From the NCBI GenBank assembly GCA_017854855.1, contig JAFMGZ010000032.1, forward strand, positions 1-46,493: DNA of 46,493 bases. Direction: 5' to 3'. Under the pieces are notes generated by a model. The model worked only from the letters and a program-made list of their open reading frames with translations, was not told the origin of the DNA and did not search any database. This DNA is from Sulfitobacter sp. (GTDB taxonomy: Bacteria; Pseudomonadota; Alphaproteobacteria; Rhodobacterales; Rhodobacteraceae). Shown piece by piece: positions 17,126-26,054 of this stretch (the first letter of the stretch is position 1; each line of letters begins with the position of its first letter). The translations under genes and the position numbers were made by a program.

Positions 17126-18244
17126 TCACGCAGCCGCGTCCATCAACCCGGCATTGAACAAACCCTTGGGATCAAACCGCGCCCGCAACCCAGAGGTCAG
17201 CTTTGCCACACCCGGCGCTTCGGGCTGGAACACGCCCAGCCGCGCCTTGGTCGCATCATCGGCCCGCACAAGCGTCGCATGACCGTCAATGCGGCCCAGC
17301 CGCCCGCGCAGGTCGGTCCCCGCCGCCATCCGCAACCAGATCAAACCGCCCGCCCAATCAAACAGATGCGCCTGCGCCCCGGCTTTCGCCGCCAGCGCCG
17401 GACCATCCGATGGCTTGCACGACACCCGCCAGACATCTCCCTCGCCTCCGTGAAACGCAACCACATCGCGCAGCCCGCCCCACAGCTGATCCGACGCCGC
17501 CGCATCCAGCACCGACATCTCGGCCGCACCACCGCCCAACAGCGCCTGCAACTGCGCCACACGGTAGGCCACACTGGCCTCAAACCCTTCGACCCGCAGC
17601 ACCGTCTGGCCTGCGGCAGGATCATGCACCGCACCGCTCACCTCAAAGGGGCTGCCCATGGCCCGGCTCAGCACCGCCACCGCCGCCGCATCATCCAACC
17701 CGTGCAACACCAGACTGGCTTGTGTCTCAGGACAGGGCAGCACCTTGAACGACACTTCGCTCAACACACCCAAAGTACCAAAAGACCCCGCCATCAGCTT
17801 GACCAGATCATAGCCCGTGACATTCTTCATCACCCGGCCACCGTTCTTGACGATCGCGCCTCGACCATCGACAAACCGCACCCCCAACAGGAAATCGCGC
17901 GCCGCACCGACGGAAATCCGCCGCGGTCCACTCACATTGGCCGCAAAAATGCCCCCGATGGTCGGCACACCCTCGCCCCCGATCAATCCGCGATGATCCA
18001 TCGGCTCAAAAGCCAGCCGCTGGTTTTCCCGCGCCAGCGCCGCCTCGATCTGCGCCACCGGCGTGCCCGCCTGCGCCACCATGGTCAGCGCACCGGGTTC
18101 ATACAACGTGATCCCGTTCAACCCTGCAACAGACAACGCCTCTCCAGACGCCGCCATCCCGCGTGTACCGCCACCCATCACGGCCAGCGGCCCCTTGGCA
18201 TCCGCGACAAAGGCCGCCAGTTCCTGTTCGGTCACAACATTCAT
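17126..18244 (-). CDS. glcE: Glycolate oxidase FAD-binding subunit
   Basis: 372 residues starting MNVVTEQELAAFVADAK. The FAD-binding PCMH fold is evident from VMGGGTRGMA near residue 19 to the GGIFAANVSGPRRIS stretch near 97 and VKNGGRVMKNVTGYDLVKL near 134; the covering domain is shorter than in GlcD, as is normal for GlcE. With GlcD and GlcF it forms the membrane-associated complex that oxidises glycolate to glyoxylate, used to recover phytoplankton-derived glycolate. Middle gene of the operon, 64 bases after glcD with a hairpin in the gap. Confidence 0.93.
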   Translation of the reverse strand: MNVVTEQELAAFVADAKGPLAVMGGGTRGMAASGEALSVAGLNGITLYEPGALTMVAQAGTPVAQIEAALARENQRLAFEPMDHRGLIGGEGVPTIGGIFAANVSGPRRISVGAARDFLLGVRFVDGRGAIVKNGGRVMKNVTGYDLVKLMAGSFGTLGVLSEVSFKVLPCPETQASLVLHGLDDAAAVAVLSRAMGSPFEVSGAVHDPAAGQTVLRVEGFEASVAYRVAQLQALLGGGAAEMSVLDAAASDQLWGGLRDVVAFHGGEGDVWRVSCKPSDGPALAAKAGAQAHLFDWAGGLIWLRMAAGTDLRGRLGRIDGHATLVRADDATKARLGVFQPEAPGVAKLTSGLRARFDPKGLFNAGLMDAAA

Positions 18245-18277
18245 CTCTTTTTGGCCTTATATACCTTCCGCACGCGC

Positions 18278-18303
18278 GCCCGGACGCAGGTCCCTGCGTG
18301 GGC
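18278..18303 (-). other. Hairpin in the glcD-glcE gap
   Basis: In the 64-base gap an inverted repeat GCCC-(GG)-ACGCAG / CTGCGT-GGGC (18278-18303) can form a hairpin in the glc mRNA. It has no T-run, so it may affect stability or relative expression rather than end transcription. Confidence 0.35.
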
Positions 18304-18308
18304 CGTGC

Positions 18309-19757
18309 TCATTCCGCCGCCATGGCGATGTCCCGCCGCGCCTGTGATGCATCCAGCGGAAACACCTTTGCCGGGTTCAGCAACCAGCCCGGATCAAACA
18401 CATCCTTCACCGCCATCTGCGCCTCCAGATCATCGGGCGCATATTGCACATGCATCAGATCGCGCTTCTCGATCCCCACACCATGCTCGCCGGTCAGACA
18501 GCCGCCAACCTCAACACATAGCTTCAGGATCTCCGCGCCGAATTCCTCGCATAGCTCCAGATCACCGGGCTTGTTGGCATCAAACAGGATCAGCGGATGC
18601 ATGTTCCCGTCACCCGCGTGAAACACATTGCCGACCTTCAGGCCAAACTGCTCCGACATCTCACCGATGCGGCGCAAGACCATGGGCAGGCTCGACACCG
18701 GGATCGTCCCGTCCAGACACATGTAATCGTTGATCTGCCCCATCGCCCCAAAGGCGGACTTGCGCCCCAGCCAGATCTTGCCGCTCTCCTCGGCCGATTT
18801 GCTCTCGCGCAGCTCGACAGGGTTGTGGCGGCGCGCAATCTCCATGATCAGGCTCAGCTGATGGTCGATCTCCGCATCCGACCCTTCGACCTCCACGATC
18901 AACAAGGCCTCGCACATCGGATAGCCCGCCTTCGCAAAAGCCTCCGTCGCCTCGATACAGGGCCGGTCCATGAACTCGATCGCCACCGGCAGAACACCCG
19001 CCTTGATGATATCCGACACACAGGCCCCCGCGACCTCATTGTCATCAAACCCCATCAACACCGGCCGCGCGCCCTCGGGCTTGGGCAGGATCCGCAGGGT
19101 GGCTTCGGTCACGACACCCAGCTGGCCTTCCGATCCACAGATCAGCCCCAACAGGTCCAGACCGCCGGCATCCAGATGCCCGCCACCGATCTCAACGATC
19201 TCGCCGTCCATCATCACCATGGTGACGCCCATCAGGTTGTTGGTGGTCACCCCGTATTTCAGACAATGCGCCCCGCCCGAATTCATCGCGATATTGCCCG
19301 CGATGGCACAGGCCAGCTGGCTTGACGGATCAGGCGCATAAAAGAAACCATCCTGCTCCACCGCGCCGGTCACGCTCAGGTTGGTGCGGCCGGTCTGGAC
19401 CCGGATCAACCGGTTGTCATAGTCGGTCTCGATCACATCATTCATGCGCGCCACGCCCAGAATCACGCAATCCGCCGTGGGCAATGCCCCCCCGGCCAGC
19501 GATGTGCCAGACCCGCGCGGCACCACCGGCACACCTTCTTCATGGCAAATCCGCAGCACATCGGCCACTTCGCGCGTGCTGGACGGTAATACCGCCACCA
19601 TCGGCGGGCAGCGATAGGCGGTCAGCGCGTCGCATTCATAGGCCCGCGTCTCATGCTCGTTGTGAATAACCGCATCCTGGGGCAGCACCCCCTGCAACCG
19701 GGCAACAACCCGCGCCTTCAGGGCAAGTACACGGGGATCTGGCGTTGGCATTTCCAT
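18309..19757 (-). CDS. glcD: Glycolate oxidase catalytic FAD subunit
   Basis: 482 residues starting MEMPTPDPRVLALKARV, behind a strong AGGAGG ribosome site. FAD_binding_4 domain at about 55-190 with VPRGSGTSLAGGALP and the GNIAMNSGGAHCLKYG loop; FAD-oxidase C-terminal domain at about 225-465 with GNVFHAGDGNMHPL and LTGEHGVGIEKR. These match GlcD, which oxidises glycolate (and D-lactate more slowly) to glyoxylate. First gene of glcDEF. Upstream at 19841 is a palindrome suited to a GntR-type repressor such as GlcC, but no regulator gene is next to the operon. Confidence 0.94.
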   Translation of the reverse strand: MEMPTPDPRVLALKARVVARLQGVLPQDAVIHNEHETRAYECDALTAYRCPPMVAVLPSSTREVADVLRICHEEGVPVVPRGSGTSLAGGALPTADCVILGVARMNDVIETDYDNRLIRVQTGRTNLSVTGAVEQDGFFYAPDPSSQLACAIAGNIAMNSGGAHCLKYGVTTNNLMGVTMVMMDGEIVEIGGGHLDAGGLDLLGLICGSEGQLGVVTEATLRILPKPEGARPVLMGFDDNEVAGACVSDIIKAGVLPVAIEFMDRPCIEATEAFAKAGYPMCEALLIVEVEGSDAEIDHQLSLIMEIARRHNPVELRESKSAEESGKIWLGRKSAFGAMGQINDYMCLDGTIPVSSLPMVLRRIGEMSEQFGLKVGNVFHAGDGNMHPLILFDANKPGDLELCEEFGAEILKLCVEVGGCLTGEHGVGIEKRDLMHVQYAPDDLEAQMAVKDVFDPGWLLNPAKVFPLDASQARRDIAMAAE

Positions 19758-19840
19758 GGCGGTCCTCCTTTTTAGCGGCGTGTTACCAGCTGGGCGGTTC
19801 AGAGGTTTCAGAACCGGCCCAGCCTATCATTTTCCGCAAT

Positions 19841-19861
19841 TTGGTAAAGTAATATTACCAA
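19841..19861. promoter_or_regulatory. Candidate operator in the glcD / DUF599 gene intergenic region
   Basis: A perfect 7-bp inverted repeat TTGGTAA-N7-TTACCAA centred on 19851, with a nested GTAATATTAC palindrome. TGGT/ACCA half-sites are characteristic of FadR-subfamily GntR regulators, which include the glycolate regulator GlcC. It lies 84 bases before glcD and 46 bases before the divergent DUF599 gene. Confidence 0.5.
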
Positions 19862-19906
19862 TTATGCCCATTGGCAAGAATGTTCTCCCGGACGTATGAG
19901 GATACC

Positions 19907-20599
19907 ATGAACTGGACCGACCGCCTTGCCCTCTTTTCACCGCTGGATTTCACAGCTGTCGTTGTGCTCTTTGCCCTGTGGCTGCTGATCGGCTGGCAGA
20001 TCGAAAACCCAAAGGCCAAACATCTGTCCGTCTCGCGCATTATGGCGGGCTACCGGCATGAATGGATGCGCCAGATGATCACCCGGCAACCGCGCATCTT
20101 TGACGCCCAGACCATTTCGACCCTGCGGCAGGCGACATCCTTTTTCGCCTCCACCAGCATGATCGCGCTGGGGGCCGTGCTGGCCCTGATTGGCAATTCC
20201 GACAGTCTTGTCGGTCTGGCCGAAGACCTCACCTTGCTGTCACATCCGCTTTTCGTCTGGGAAATCAAATTGCTGCTGGTGGTCTTCTTTCTCACCAATG
20301 CCTTTTTGAAATTCGTCTGGTCCAACCGCCTGTTTGGCTATTGCTCCGTGCTGATGGCGGCCGTGCCAAATGACCCCAAAAATCCCAATGTGGTCAACAT
20401 GGCCCGCAAGGCTGCGGATATTAATATCCTCGGGGCCCGCAGCTTTAACCGCGGCCTGCGCTCGGTCTACTTTGCATTGGCCAGCATCTGCTGGCTGGGC
20501 GGGCCTATGCTGCTGCTTTGTGGTGCAATTTTGACACTGATTGTGATATGGCGGCGGGAATTCGCATCACAGTCGCGTGCGATACTCTTGGAAAAATAG
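19907..20599 (+). CDS. DUF599 family membrane protein
   Basis: 230 residues from ATG 19907 (MNWTDRLALFSPLDFT), preceded by GAGGAT. Four hydrophobic segments at about 13-32, 77-97, 112-136 and 185-217 alternate with polar stretches such as YRHEWMRQMITRQPRIFDAQ, the conserved DUF599 region. Function of the family is unknown. It is divergent from glcD across a 149-bp region that holds a palindromic operator candidate, so its expression could be tied to glycolate use, which is inference. Confidence 0.82.
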   Translation: MNWTDRLALFSPLDFTAVVVLFALWLLIGWQIENPKAKHLSVSRIMAGYRHEWMRQMITRQPRIFDAQTISTLRQATSFFASTSMIALGAVLALIGNSDSLVGLAEDLTLLSHPLFVWEIKLLLVVFFLTNAFLKFVWSNRLFGYCSVLMAAVPNDPKNPNVVNMARKAADINILGARSFNRGLRSVYFALASICWLGGPMLLLCGAILTLIVIWRREFASQSRAILLEK

Positions 20600-20615
20600 T
20601 ACCGCTTTTTATATG
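20588..20615 (+). promoter_or_regulatory. Candidate promoter for the small exported protein
   Basis: TTGGAA at 20588-20593 and TATATG at 20610-20615, spaced 16 bases, sit in the short gap before the gene at 20642 and overlap the end of the DUF599 gene. Confidence 0.3.
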
Positions 20616-20641
20616 CCAATCATTAATGGTATGGTGCCCCC

Positions 20642-20995
20642 ATGGTCAAAAAATCACTCTTTGCTCTCGTATTACTTGCACAACCGGCTTTTGCCGACCC
20701 GCCCCTCGTAAGCGAAGTGCAAGCCGAAAAGGCCAACGGATACTGGAGCTTTTCTGTCACCATCAAACATGCCGATACCGGCTGGGATCACTATGCCGAT
20801 GCCTGGCGCGTGGTGGACAAGGACGGCAATGAACTCGGGCTGCGCAACCTTGCCCATCCGCATGTGAACGAACAGCCCTTCACGCGCTCTTTGTCAGGGG
20901 TACAGATACCCGATGGCATGACCGAAGTCGGCATTCAGGCGCATGACACGCTCACCGGATGGTCAGACCAGATCAAGATCGTCAAACTGCCCTGA
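20642..20995 (+). CDS. Small exported protein of unknown function
   Basis: 117 residues. Residues 1-18 form a clear signal peptide with an AFA-type cleavage site (MVKKSLFALVLLAQPAFA). The mature part of about 99 residues is beta-rich with conserved aromatic residues (GYWSFSVTIKHADTGWDHYA and WRVVDKDGNELG), reminiscent of an immunoglobulin-like fold. I recognise no named family. The start lacks an evident ribosome site. It is 42 bases after the DUF599 gene; co-transcription is possible, but a promoter-like pair is present in the gap. Confidence 0.75.
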   Translation: MVKKSLFALVLLAQPAFADPPLVSEVQAEKANGYWSFSVTIKHADTGWDHYADAWRVVDKDGNELGLRNLAHPHVNEQPFTRSLSGVQIPDGMTEVGIQAHDTLTGWSDQIKIVKLP

Positions 20996-21019
20996 CCCCT
21001 GCGGGCCTGATACGGCACT

Positions 21020-21490
21020 TCAAACCCGATGATACGGTCCACCCGACAGGATGGATGCGGCCCGGTATAATTGTTCGCTCAACATCACCCGCACCATCAT
21101 ATGCGGCCAGACCATCTTGCCAAAGGACAGGGCATGATCGGCCCGCGCGCGCAGCGCCTTGTCGATCCCGTCCGCCCCCCCGATGACAAAGGCCAGATCG
21201 CGATGCCCCTTGTCGCGCCAGCCGCCCAGCCTCGTGGCAAAATCAGGCGATGATTCGACCCGCCCGCGTTCATCCAGCACACAGATCAACGCACCGGCAG
21301 GCACGGCTTTTTCCAGCAGGGCAGCCTCCGCTGCCATGCCGCCACCCTTCTTGTCCTCGACCTCAACGACCTGCGCCGGCCCCAGGCCCAGGGCCCTGCC
21401 GGTGCGGTCAAATCGGATCAGATAATCGTCAATCAGGTCTTTTTCGGGGCCCGCCCGCAGGCGGCCCACAGCACAGATATGTACGCGCAC
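21020..21490 (-). CDS. rlmH: 23S rRNA pseudouridine-1915 N3-methyltransferase RlmH
   Basis: 156 residues starting [24 protein letters not shown]-class methyltransferase with the family motifs VCVLDERG-like stretch ([13 protein letters not shown]) near 75, [10 protein letters not shown] near 107, and the C-terminal [19 protein letters not shown]. It methylates pseudouridine 1915 in helix 69 of 23S rRNA on the assembled ribosome. Follows rsfS by 21 bases in the same direction, the usual bacterial rsfS-rlmH pair. Confidence 0.95.
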   Translation of the reverse strand: MRVHICAVGRLRAGPEKDLIDDYLIRFDRTGRALGLGPAQVVEVEDKKGGGMAAEAALLEKAVPAGALICVLDERGRVESSPDFATRLGGWRDKGHRDLAFVIGGADGIDKALRARADHALSFGKMVWPHMMVRVMLSEQLYRAASILSGGPYHRV

Positions 21491-21511
21491 AGGGTCTAAC
21501 CCCGCGCGCGA

Positions 21512-21880
21512 TCAGTTCTGCGGGGCAGCGACTTCGCCCCCGTCCATCCACATCTTCTCAAGCTGATAGAACTCGCGCACTTCCGGACGGAAAACATGCA
21601 CAACCACATCGCCTGTGTCGATCAGGACCCAGTCGCCGGTGTCTTTGCCTTCGACCTTTGGGGTACGGCCGAATTCATCCTTGATAGTCTGCGCCAGCTT
21701 TTCAGAGATCGCAGAAACCTGACGGGTCGAACGGCCCGTGCAGATCACCATATAATCGCAGATCTCGGTCTTGCCGCGCAGATCAATCTGCACGATGTCT
21801 TCAGCTTTATCGCTTTCTAGGGATTTAAGGATACAGGCCAAAGTTGCGTCACTTGTGGCCGTGTCAAATGCAGCTACCAT
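21512..21880 (-). CDS. rsfS: Ribosomal silencing factor RsfS
   Basis: 122 residues from ATG 21880 (MVAAFDTATSDATLAC), which fits the family length; the frame extends upstream to 22078 but without family-like sequence. Core motifs KAEDIVQIDLRGKTEICDYM and DTGDVVVHVFRPEVREFYQLEKMW are those of RsfS (Iojap). It binds ribosomal protein L14 and blocks subunit joining, lowering translation in starvation. The start codon has no ribosome site of its own and lies inside the end of a 20-codon leader reading frame (21874-21936) that has a strong one, suggesting coupled translation. Confidence 0.93.
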   Translation of the reverse strand: MVAAFDTATSDATLACILKSLESDKAEDIVQIDLRGKTEICDYMVICTGRSTRQVSAISEKLAQTIKDEFGRTPKVEGKDTGDWVLIDTGDVVVHVFRPEVREFYQLEKMWMDGGEVAAPQN

Positions 21881-21936
21881 AAGTGCTGCCTCGGGACTCG
21901 CATTGTTGGATGCGCTAGTTTGGATCGCCAGGACAT
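21874..21936 (-). CDS. Possible leader peptide overlapping the rsfS start
   Basis: ATG 21936 follows an AAAGGAGG ribosome site (21947-21940). The 20-codon frame MSWRSKLAHPTMRVPRQHLW ends at TAG 21876-21874, overlapping the rsfS start ATG (21880-21878) in ATGGTAG. Ribosomes ending here would be placed to start rsfS. It could instead reveal a frameshift in the true N terminus of RsfS. Confidence 0.4.
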   Translation of the reverse strand: MSWRSKLAHPTMRVPRQHLW

Positions 21937-22111
21937 TGTCCTCCTTTGGGTACGCCGCCTTGCCCCCGGCGCTGGGGATGAGTCGAGAATAACAATCCAT
22001 GCACAAAATTTCAATGACCCGCCAGCCCCTTGCGCCATTCCCGGCCACCGTGGGGCAATAAGTCTGTTTTCTATGCAACAGCCTGGGCTGTTTTCTGCCT
22101 TTCCCGGATTA

Positions 22112-22828
22112 TTATTGCGCCAGACGCCGCCATTCCGCATCAATCTGCGCCAGCGCATCCATGTCCCAGGCCGCCGGATCGTTGCTATATCGGCCATCCG
22201 GCGTGACGTAGCCCAGCGCATCCTCGCGGGCACGCAACGCCTGAACGGCTGCGGCATCCACCTGCCGCAGCTCTGCCGCACCGCGCAGCGCCTCCGGTTG
22301 CATCCGCGCGAACAACAGTGACGATACATCCTCCGACAGGTTCACACAGGCGCATCCCTGCTGTGCCGCGATCAGTGCCAGCCGCGCCGATTTCGCCCCC
22401 AGATCCCGCAGCGTGACATCCGCACGCAGCGGATCGGCAGTGCCGGTCCCGTAAAAATGCGTGTCGCCCTGCGCCGGATAGACCATATCGCAGCCCATGA
22501 ACGCCATCACCTGCGGCCGCAGCGCGGCCAGCGCCCAATAGGCCGTCGTATAGGCCATCGTGGCCCCCGCCATGATAAATCCGCCATATTCATTTTGCGC
22601 CGGCACAAAGGCATCCGCCTCGATCAGCTGCTGACCGGGCAACACCTGCTCAGGCCGCCGGTCGCGCGGAAAATCCTCCGGAAACACCAGCGCATCCCAA
22701 TCGGGCCTGACCCTCCAGGCATTGTTCATCACGATGATCTGGTCAAACCAGTGCTTGGGCCAGGCCTGCGCCGCCGTCACATTCGGCCCGCTGCCCAGGA
22801 TCAACACGACCGGTCGCGTCTTTGTCAT
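22112..22828 (-). CDS. Hypothetical Rossmann-like protein
   Basis: 238 residues from ATG 22828 (MTKTRPVVLILGSGPN), placed by a GGGGGA ribosome site; ATG 22834 two codons earlier is also possible. The frame runs further up but only as non-coding extension. It opens with a nucleotide- or sugar-binding-like GSGPNVTAAQAW loop and contains NEYGGFIMAGATMAYTTAYW and MAFMGCDMVYPAQGDTHFYG. The layout recalls DUF115/glycosyltransferase-like proteins that check a residue coordinate fold, but I cannot assign a function. It lies 62 bases after the mscS gene on the same strand. Confidence 0.75.
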   Translation of the reverse strand: MTKTRPVVLILGSGPNVTAAQAWPKHWFDQIIVMNNAWRVRPDWDALVFPEDFPRDRRPEQVLPGQQLIEADAFVPAQNEYGGFIMAGATMAYTTAYWALAALRPQVMAFMGCDMVYPAQGDTHFYGTGTADPLRADVTLRDLGAKSARLALIAAQQGCACVNLSEDVSSLLFARMQPEALRGAAELRQVDAAAVQALRAREDALGYVTPDGRYSNDPAAWDMDALAQIDAEWRRLAQ

Positions 22829-22889
22829 GTCCATTCCCCCGCACACCCTGTGCACCGGGAAACCTAGACCCAACTCCCTTCGTGACAAG

Positions 22890-24242
22890 TCACACAGGCC
22901 CCTTCGTCGCACCGGGCTTGGACACCGACAGCTTGCTGTCCTCCAGCAACAGCACCTCGCGCTGCGGAAAGGGTATCGAAATGCCGTGTTCCTTGAAGGT
23001 GTCCCACAGCGCCAGATAGACATTGCCGCGAATATTGGTCAGCCCCCCGGTCGGGTCCCTGATCCAAAAGCGGATGATGTAATCCACGCTGCTGTCACCA
23101 AAGCCCACGATATGACAGACCGGCGGCTTGAAACTCAACACGCGCGGCACGCCCGCCGTGGCCTCCACCGCCAGCTTGCGCACCAGATGCGGGTCATCGC
23201 CGTAGGCGGTACCAAAAAAGATGTCCAAGCGCACAAAATCGTTGGAATGCGACCAGTTGACCACCTGGCCCGTGATCAGATCCTCGTTCGGGATCAGATA
23301 TTCCTTGCCGTCACGGGTCACCACCGACGCATAGCGCGCACCCAGCGTCTGGATCCAGCCAAAGGTCTCGCCCAGTGAAATGACGTCACCGGGTTTGATC
23401 GACTTGTCCAGCAGGATGATCACCCCCGACACCAGGTTCGACACGACCTTTTGCAAACCAAAACCCAGACCCACACCAATCGCACCGGACAGCACCGCAA
23501 GCCCGGTCAGATCAATGCCAACAGCTTTGACACCCATGTAAAACGCCACCCCGTACAGCGACAGCTGCACCGCCTTGACCGCCAGAACCTGCATCGAGGG
23601 GCTGATGTCCTCGTTCTTGCGGATCGTGCTGGCGGTGGCTTGGCTCAGCATCCGGGCGATGGTGAACAGAACACCAATCACCACCAATGCGGTGATCAAT
23701 GTCAGCGCCGACAGGCGAAATTCGCCCACATGCAGCGCCAGCCCGTCCAGGAAACCCGCCACCTCATCCGAAACATTCAGCAAGAACAGCGTGGCATAGA
23801 TCCACATCGCCCAGGTCACGATCCGCCGCAGCGGGCGGTTGTGCACCAATTGCCCGACAAAGGCGACACCCACCCAGACCGTGGCCAGCATCGCCGCAAC
23901 CCCGATCAGATAGGACCGCGACGGCCAGGTGATGTTCTGCATCACCATGTAAACGCTCCACGCCATCACCGCGAAACAGATCAGCCCCATGCGCCGCTTG
24001 ACCTGCACGATGTAGCGCAGCTGCCACTTGGACCAGCCTTCGCGCGACCGCACCCAATCTTCCAGCAGCTTGCTGGCCCGGCCGTGCAACAGCCATGCCA
24101 GCACAGCCAGCCCAAGAATGATCAGAACCTGGTTCTGCCGCCAGCCGGGGGCCAACATGCCAGACAAAAAGGACACCACATTAACCCAAAGCCCCTCAAG
24201 CGAGGCCAGAAAATCTGCAAACGGGTCCGTGGTGTCATTCAT
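22890..24242 (-). CDS. MscS family mechanosensitive ion channel
   Basis: 450 residues starting MNDTTDPFADFLASLEG behind an AAGGAGA ribosome site. About six hydrophobic helices lie in residues 1-255, the last with the MscS pore pattern (LSGAIGVGLGFGLQKVVSNL near 236). The beta domain follows (KPGDVISLGETFGWIQTLG near 290), then the C-terminal alpha/beta domain ending with IPFPQREVLL near 431, the classical MscS motif. It opens under membrane tension to release solutes on osmotic downshock. Length is between E. coli MscS and the large MscK-like forms. Upstream 264 bp separate it from the divergent leuC. Confidence 0.92.
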   Translation of the reverse strand: MNDTTDPFADFLASLEGLWVNVVSFLSGMLAPGWRQNQVLIILGLAVLAWLLHGRASKLLEDWVRSREGWSKWQLRYIVQVKRRMGLICFAVMAWSVYMVMQNITWPSRSYLIGVAAMLATVWVGVAFVGQLVHNRPLRRIVTWAMWIYATLFLLNVSDEVAGFLDGLALHVGEFRLSALTLITALVVIGVLFTIARMLSQATASTIRKNEDISPSMQVLAVKAVQLSLYGVAFYMGVKAVGIDLTGLAVLSGAIGVGLGFGLQKVVSNLVSGVIILLDKSIKPGDVISLGETFGWIQTLGARYASVVTRDGKEYLIPNEDLITGQVVNWSHSNDFVRLDIFFGTAYGDDPHLVRKLAVEATAGVPRVLSFKPPVCHIVGFGDSSVDYIIRFWIRDPTGGLTNIRGNVYLALWDTFKEHGISIPFPQREVLLLEDSKLSVSKPGATKGPV

Positions 24243-24506
24243 CTATCGGTCTCCTTTGCAGAATCGTCGCATGAACAGATACAGCCCCGCAACCCTTGAC
24301 CCCTTCGACCCTTGCGGCAAAAGCGCTTGGGGGCTATCTGGTACCCCATGAAACAGATTTTCGACTCAAGTGACCGCATCCGTCTGCGCGAACGCTTTTT
24401 CGGTGCCACACACACCGTGCTCGCCCGACTATAAATCTGCCCGCCGCCCTGTTCCGGCGGCCCCCGACGACGACCCTCACACAAACAACCATACGGGAGA
24501 GGACCT

Positions 24507-25913
24507 ATGTCCCCCAAAACGCTCTATGATAAAATCTGGGATGCCCATGTCGCGCATGAAGCCGACGATGGCACCTGCCTGCTCTATATCGACCGTCACC
24601 TCGTCCACGAAGTGACCTCGCCTCAGGCCTTTGAAGGTCTGCGCATGACAGGCCGCACCGTGCGCGCACCGGATAAAACCATCGCCGTGCCGGACCACAA
24701 CGTGCCCACAACGCTGGACCGCGCCAATGCCGCGACCATGACCGAAGACAGCCGCATTCAGGTCGAAGCGCTGGACAAGAACGCCAAGGACTTTGGCATT
24801 CACTATTACCCGGTCTCTGACGTGCGTCAGGGCATCGTGCATATCGTCGGCCCCGAACAGGGCTGGACCTTGCCCGGCATGACCGTCGTCTGCGGCGACA
24901 GCCACACCGCCACCCACGGCGCCTTTGGCGCGCTGGCCCATGGCATCGGCACCTCCGAGGTTGAGCACGTTCTGGCCACGCAAACGCTGATCCAGAAGAA
25001 ATCCAAGAACATGAAGGTCGAAATCACCGGCAAACTGCGCCCCGGTGTCACGGCCAAGGACATCACCCTTTCCGTCATCGGCGTCACCGGCACCGCAGGC
25101 GGCACCGGCTACGTGATCGAATATTGCGGCGAAGCGATCCGCGATCTGTCCATGGAAGGGCGCATGACCGTCTGCAACATGGCGATTGAGGGCGGCGCGC
25201 GCGCGGGCCTGATCGCACCAGACGAAAAGACCTATGAATATTGCATGGGCCGTCCCCACGCCCCAAAAGGTGCCCAATGGGAAGCCGCGCTGCAATGGTG
25301 GAAAACCCTCTATTCCGACGATGACGCCCATTGGGACAAGGTCATCACCCTCAAGGGCGAAGACATCGCACCCGTGGTCACATGGGGCACCTCGCCCGAA
25401 GACGTGCTGCCAATCACTGCAAAGGTTCCCGCAGCCTCCGATTTCGAAGGCGGCAAGGTCGGCGCGGCCCAGCGCTCTTTGGACTACATGGGCCTGACAG
25501 CGGGCACACCGCTGACCGATGTGGAAATTGACACGGTCTTTATCGGCTCGTGCACCAACGGTCGCATCGAAGACCTGCGTGCCGCAGCCGAGGTGCTGAA
25601 AGGCAAAAAGAAAAAAGACGGCATCCGCGCGATGGTCGTCCCCGGCTCTGGCCTCGTGCGCGCGCAGGCCGAACAGGAAGGCCTGGCACAGATCTTCCTG
25701 GATGCCGGTTTCGAATGGCGTCTGGCGGGCTGCTCCATGTGTCTGGCGATGAACCCCGATCAGCTGGCCCCGGGCGAACGCTGCGCCGCGACCTCCAACC
25801 GCAACTTTGAGGGCCGTCAGGGCCGGGGCGGACGCACCCATCTGATGTCACCTGCGATGGCGGCGGCGGCGGCGATCACCGGCAAACTGACCGACGTGCG
25901 GGAATTGATGTGA
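24507..25913 (+). CDS. leuC: 3-isopropylmalate dehydratase large subunit
   Basis: 468 residues starting [17 protein letters not shown] behind GGAGAGG. Aconitase-type active site: [12 protein letters not shown] near 130, the 4Fe-4S ligands in GSCTNGR near 350 and in [10 protein letters not shown] near 412, and [17 protein letters not shown] near 425. With LeuD it isomerises 2-isopropylmalate to 3-isopropylmalate in leucine synthesis. The partner leuD follows 141 bases later, further than usual, with a hairpin in the gap. No leucine attenuator is evident upstream. Confidence 0.96.
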   Translation: MSPKTLYDKIWDAHVAHEADDGTCLLYIDRHLVHEVTSPQAFEGLRMTGRTVRAPDKTIAVPDHNVPTTLDRANAATMTEDSRIQVEALDKNAKDFGIHYYPVSDVRQGIVHIVGPEQGWTLPGMTVVCGDSHTATHGAFGALAHGIGTSEVEHVLATQTLIQKKSKNMKVEITGKLRPGVTAKDITLSVIGVTGTAGGTGYVIEYCGEAIRDLSMEGRMTVCNMAIEGGARAGLIAPDEKTYEYCMGRPHAPKGAQWEAALQWWKTLYSDDDAHWDKVITLKGEDIAPVVTWGTSPEDVLPITAKVPAASDFEGGKVGAAQRSLDYMGLTAGTPLTDVEIDTVFIGSCTNGRIEDLRAAAEVLKGKKKKDGIRAMVVPGSGLVRAQAEQEGLAQIFLDAGFEWRLAGCSMCLAMNPDQLAPGERCAATSNRNFEGRQGRGGRTHLMSPAMAAAAAITGKLTDVRELM

Positions 25914-25919
25914 CCCATC

Positions 25920-25948
25920 GCCCATCTGTCCTGTCAGGCCGGATGGGC
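25920..25948 (+). other. Hairpin in the leuC-leuD gap
   Basis: GCCCATC / GATGGGC (7 bp) encloses an inner CCTG/CAGG pairing, starting 7 bases after the leuC stop. It has no T-run and would be part of the leuCD mRNA; partial termination or protection from decay are possible. Confidence 0.35.
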
Positions 25949-26054
25949 ACCCTGCGTCTGCACGCGCGGTGTACGCCCAGTGTACAGCGTGTGACATTTA
26001 ACCGTTCCTTAACCACCACAACATCTGGTGGCCCGAAATTAGGAGTTCATTAAG

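Noticed and set aside
17075..18733. 552-residue plus-strand frame opposite glcE and glcD
   Set aside because: Translation is Arg/His/Pro/Gln-rich without any motif and covers two recognised genes in antisense.
24348..24434. 28-codon frame upstream of leuC as a leucine leader peptide
   Set aside because: Only three scattered Leu codons, no ribosome site, no terminator/antiterminator pair; kept out of the features.
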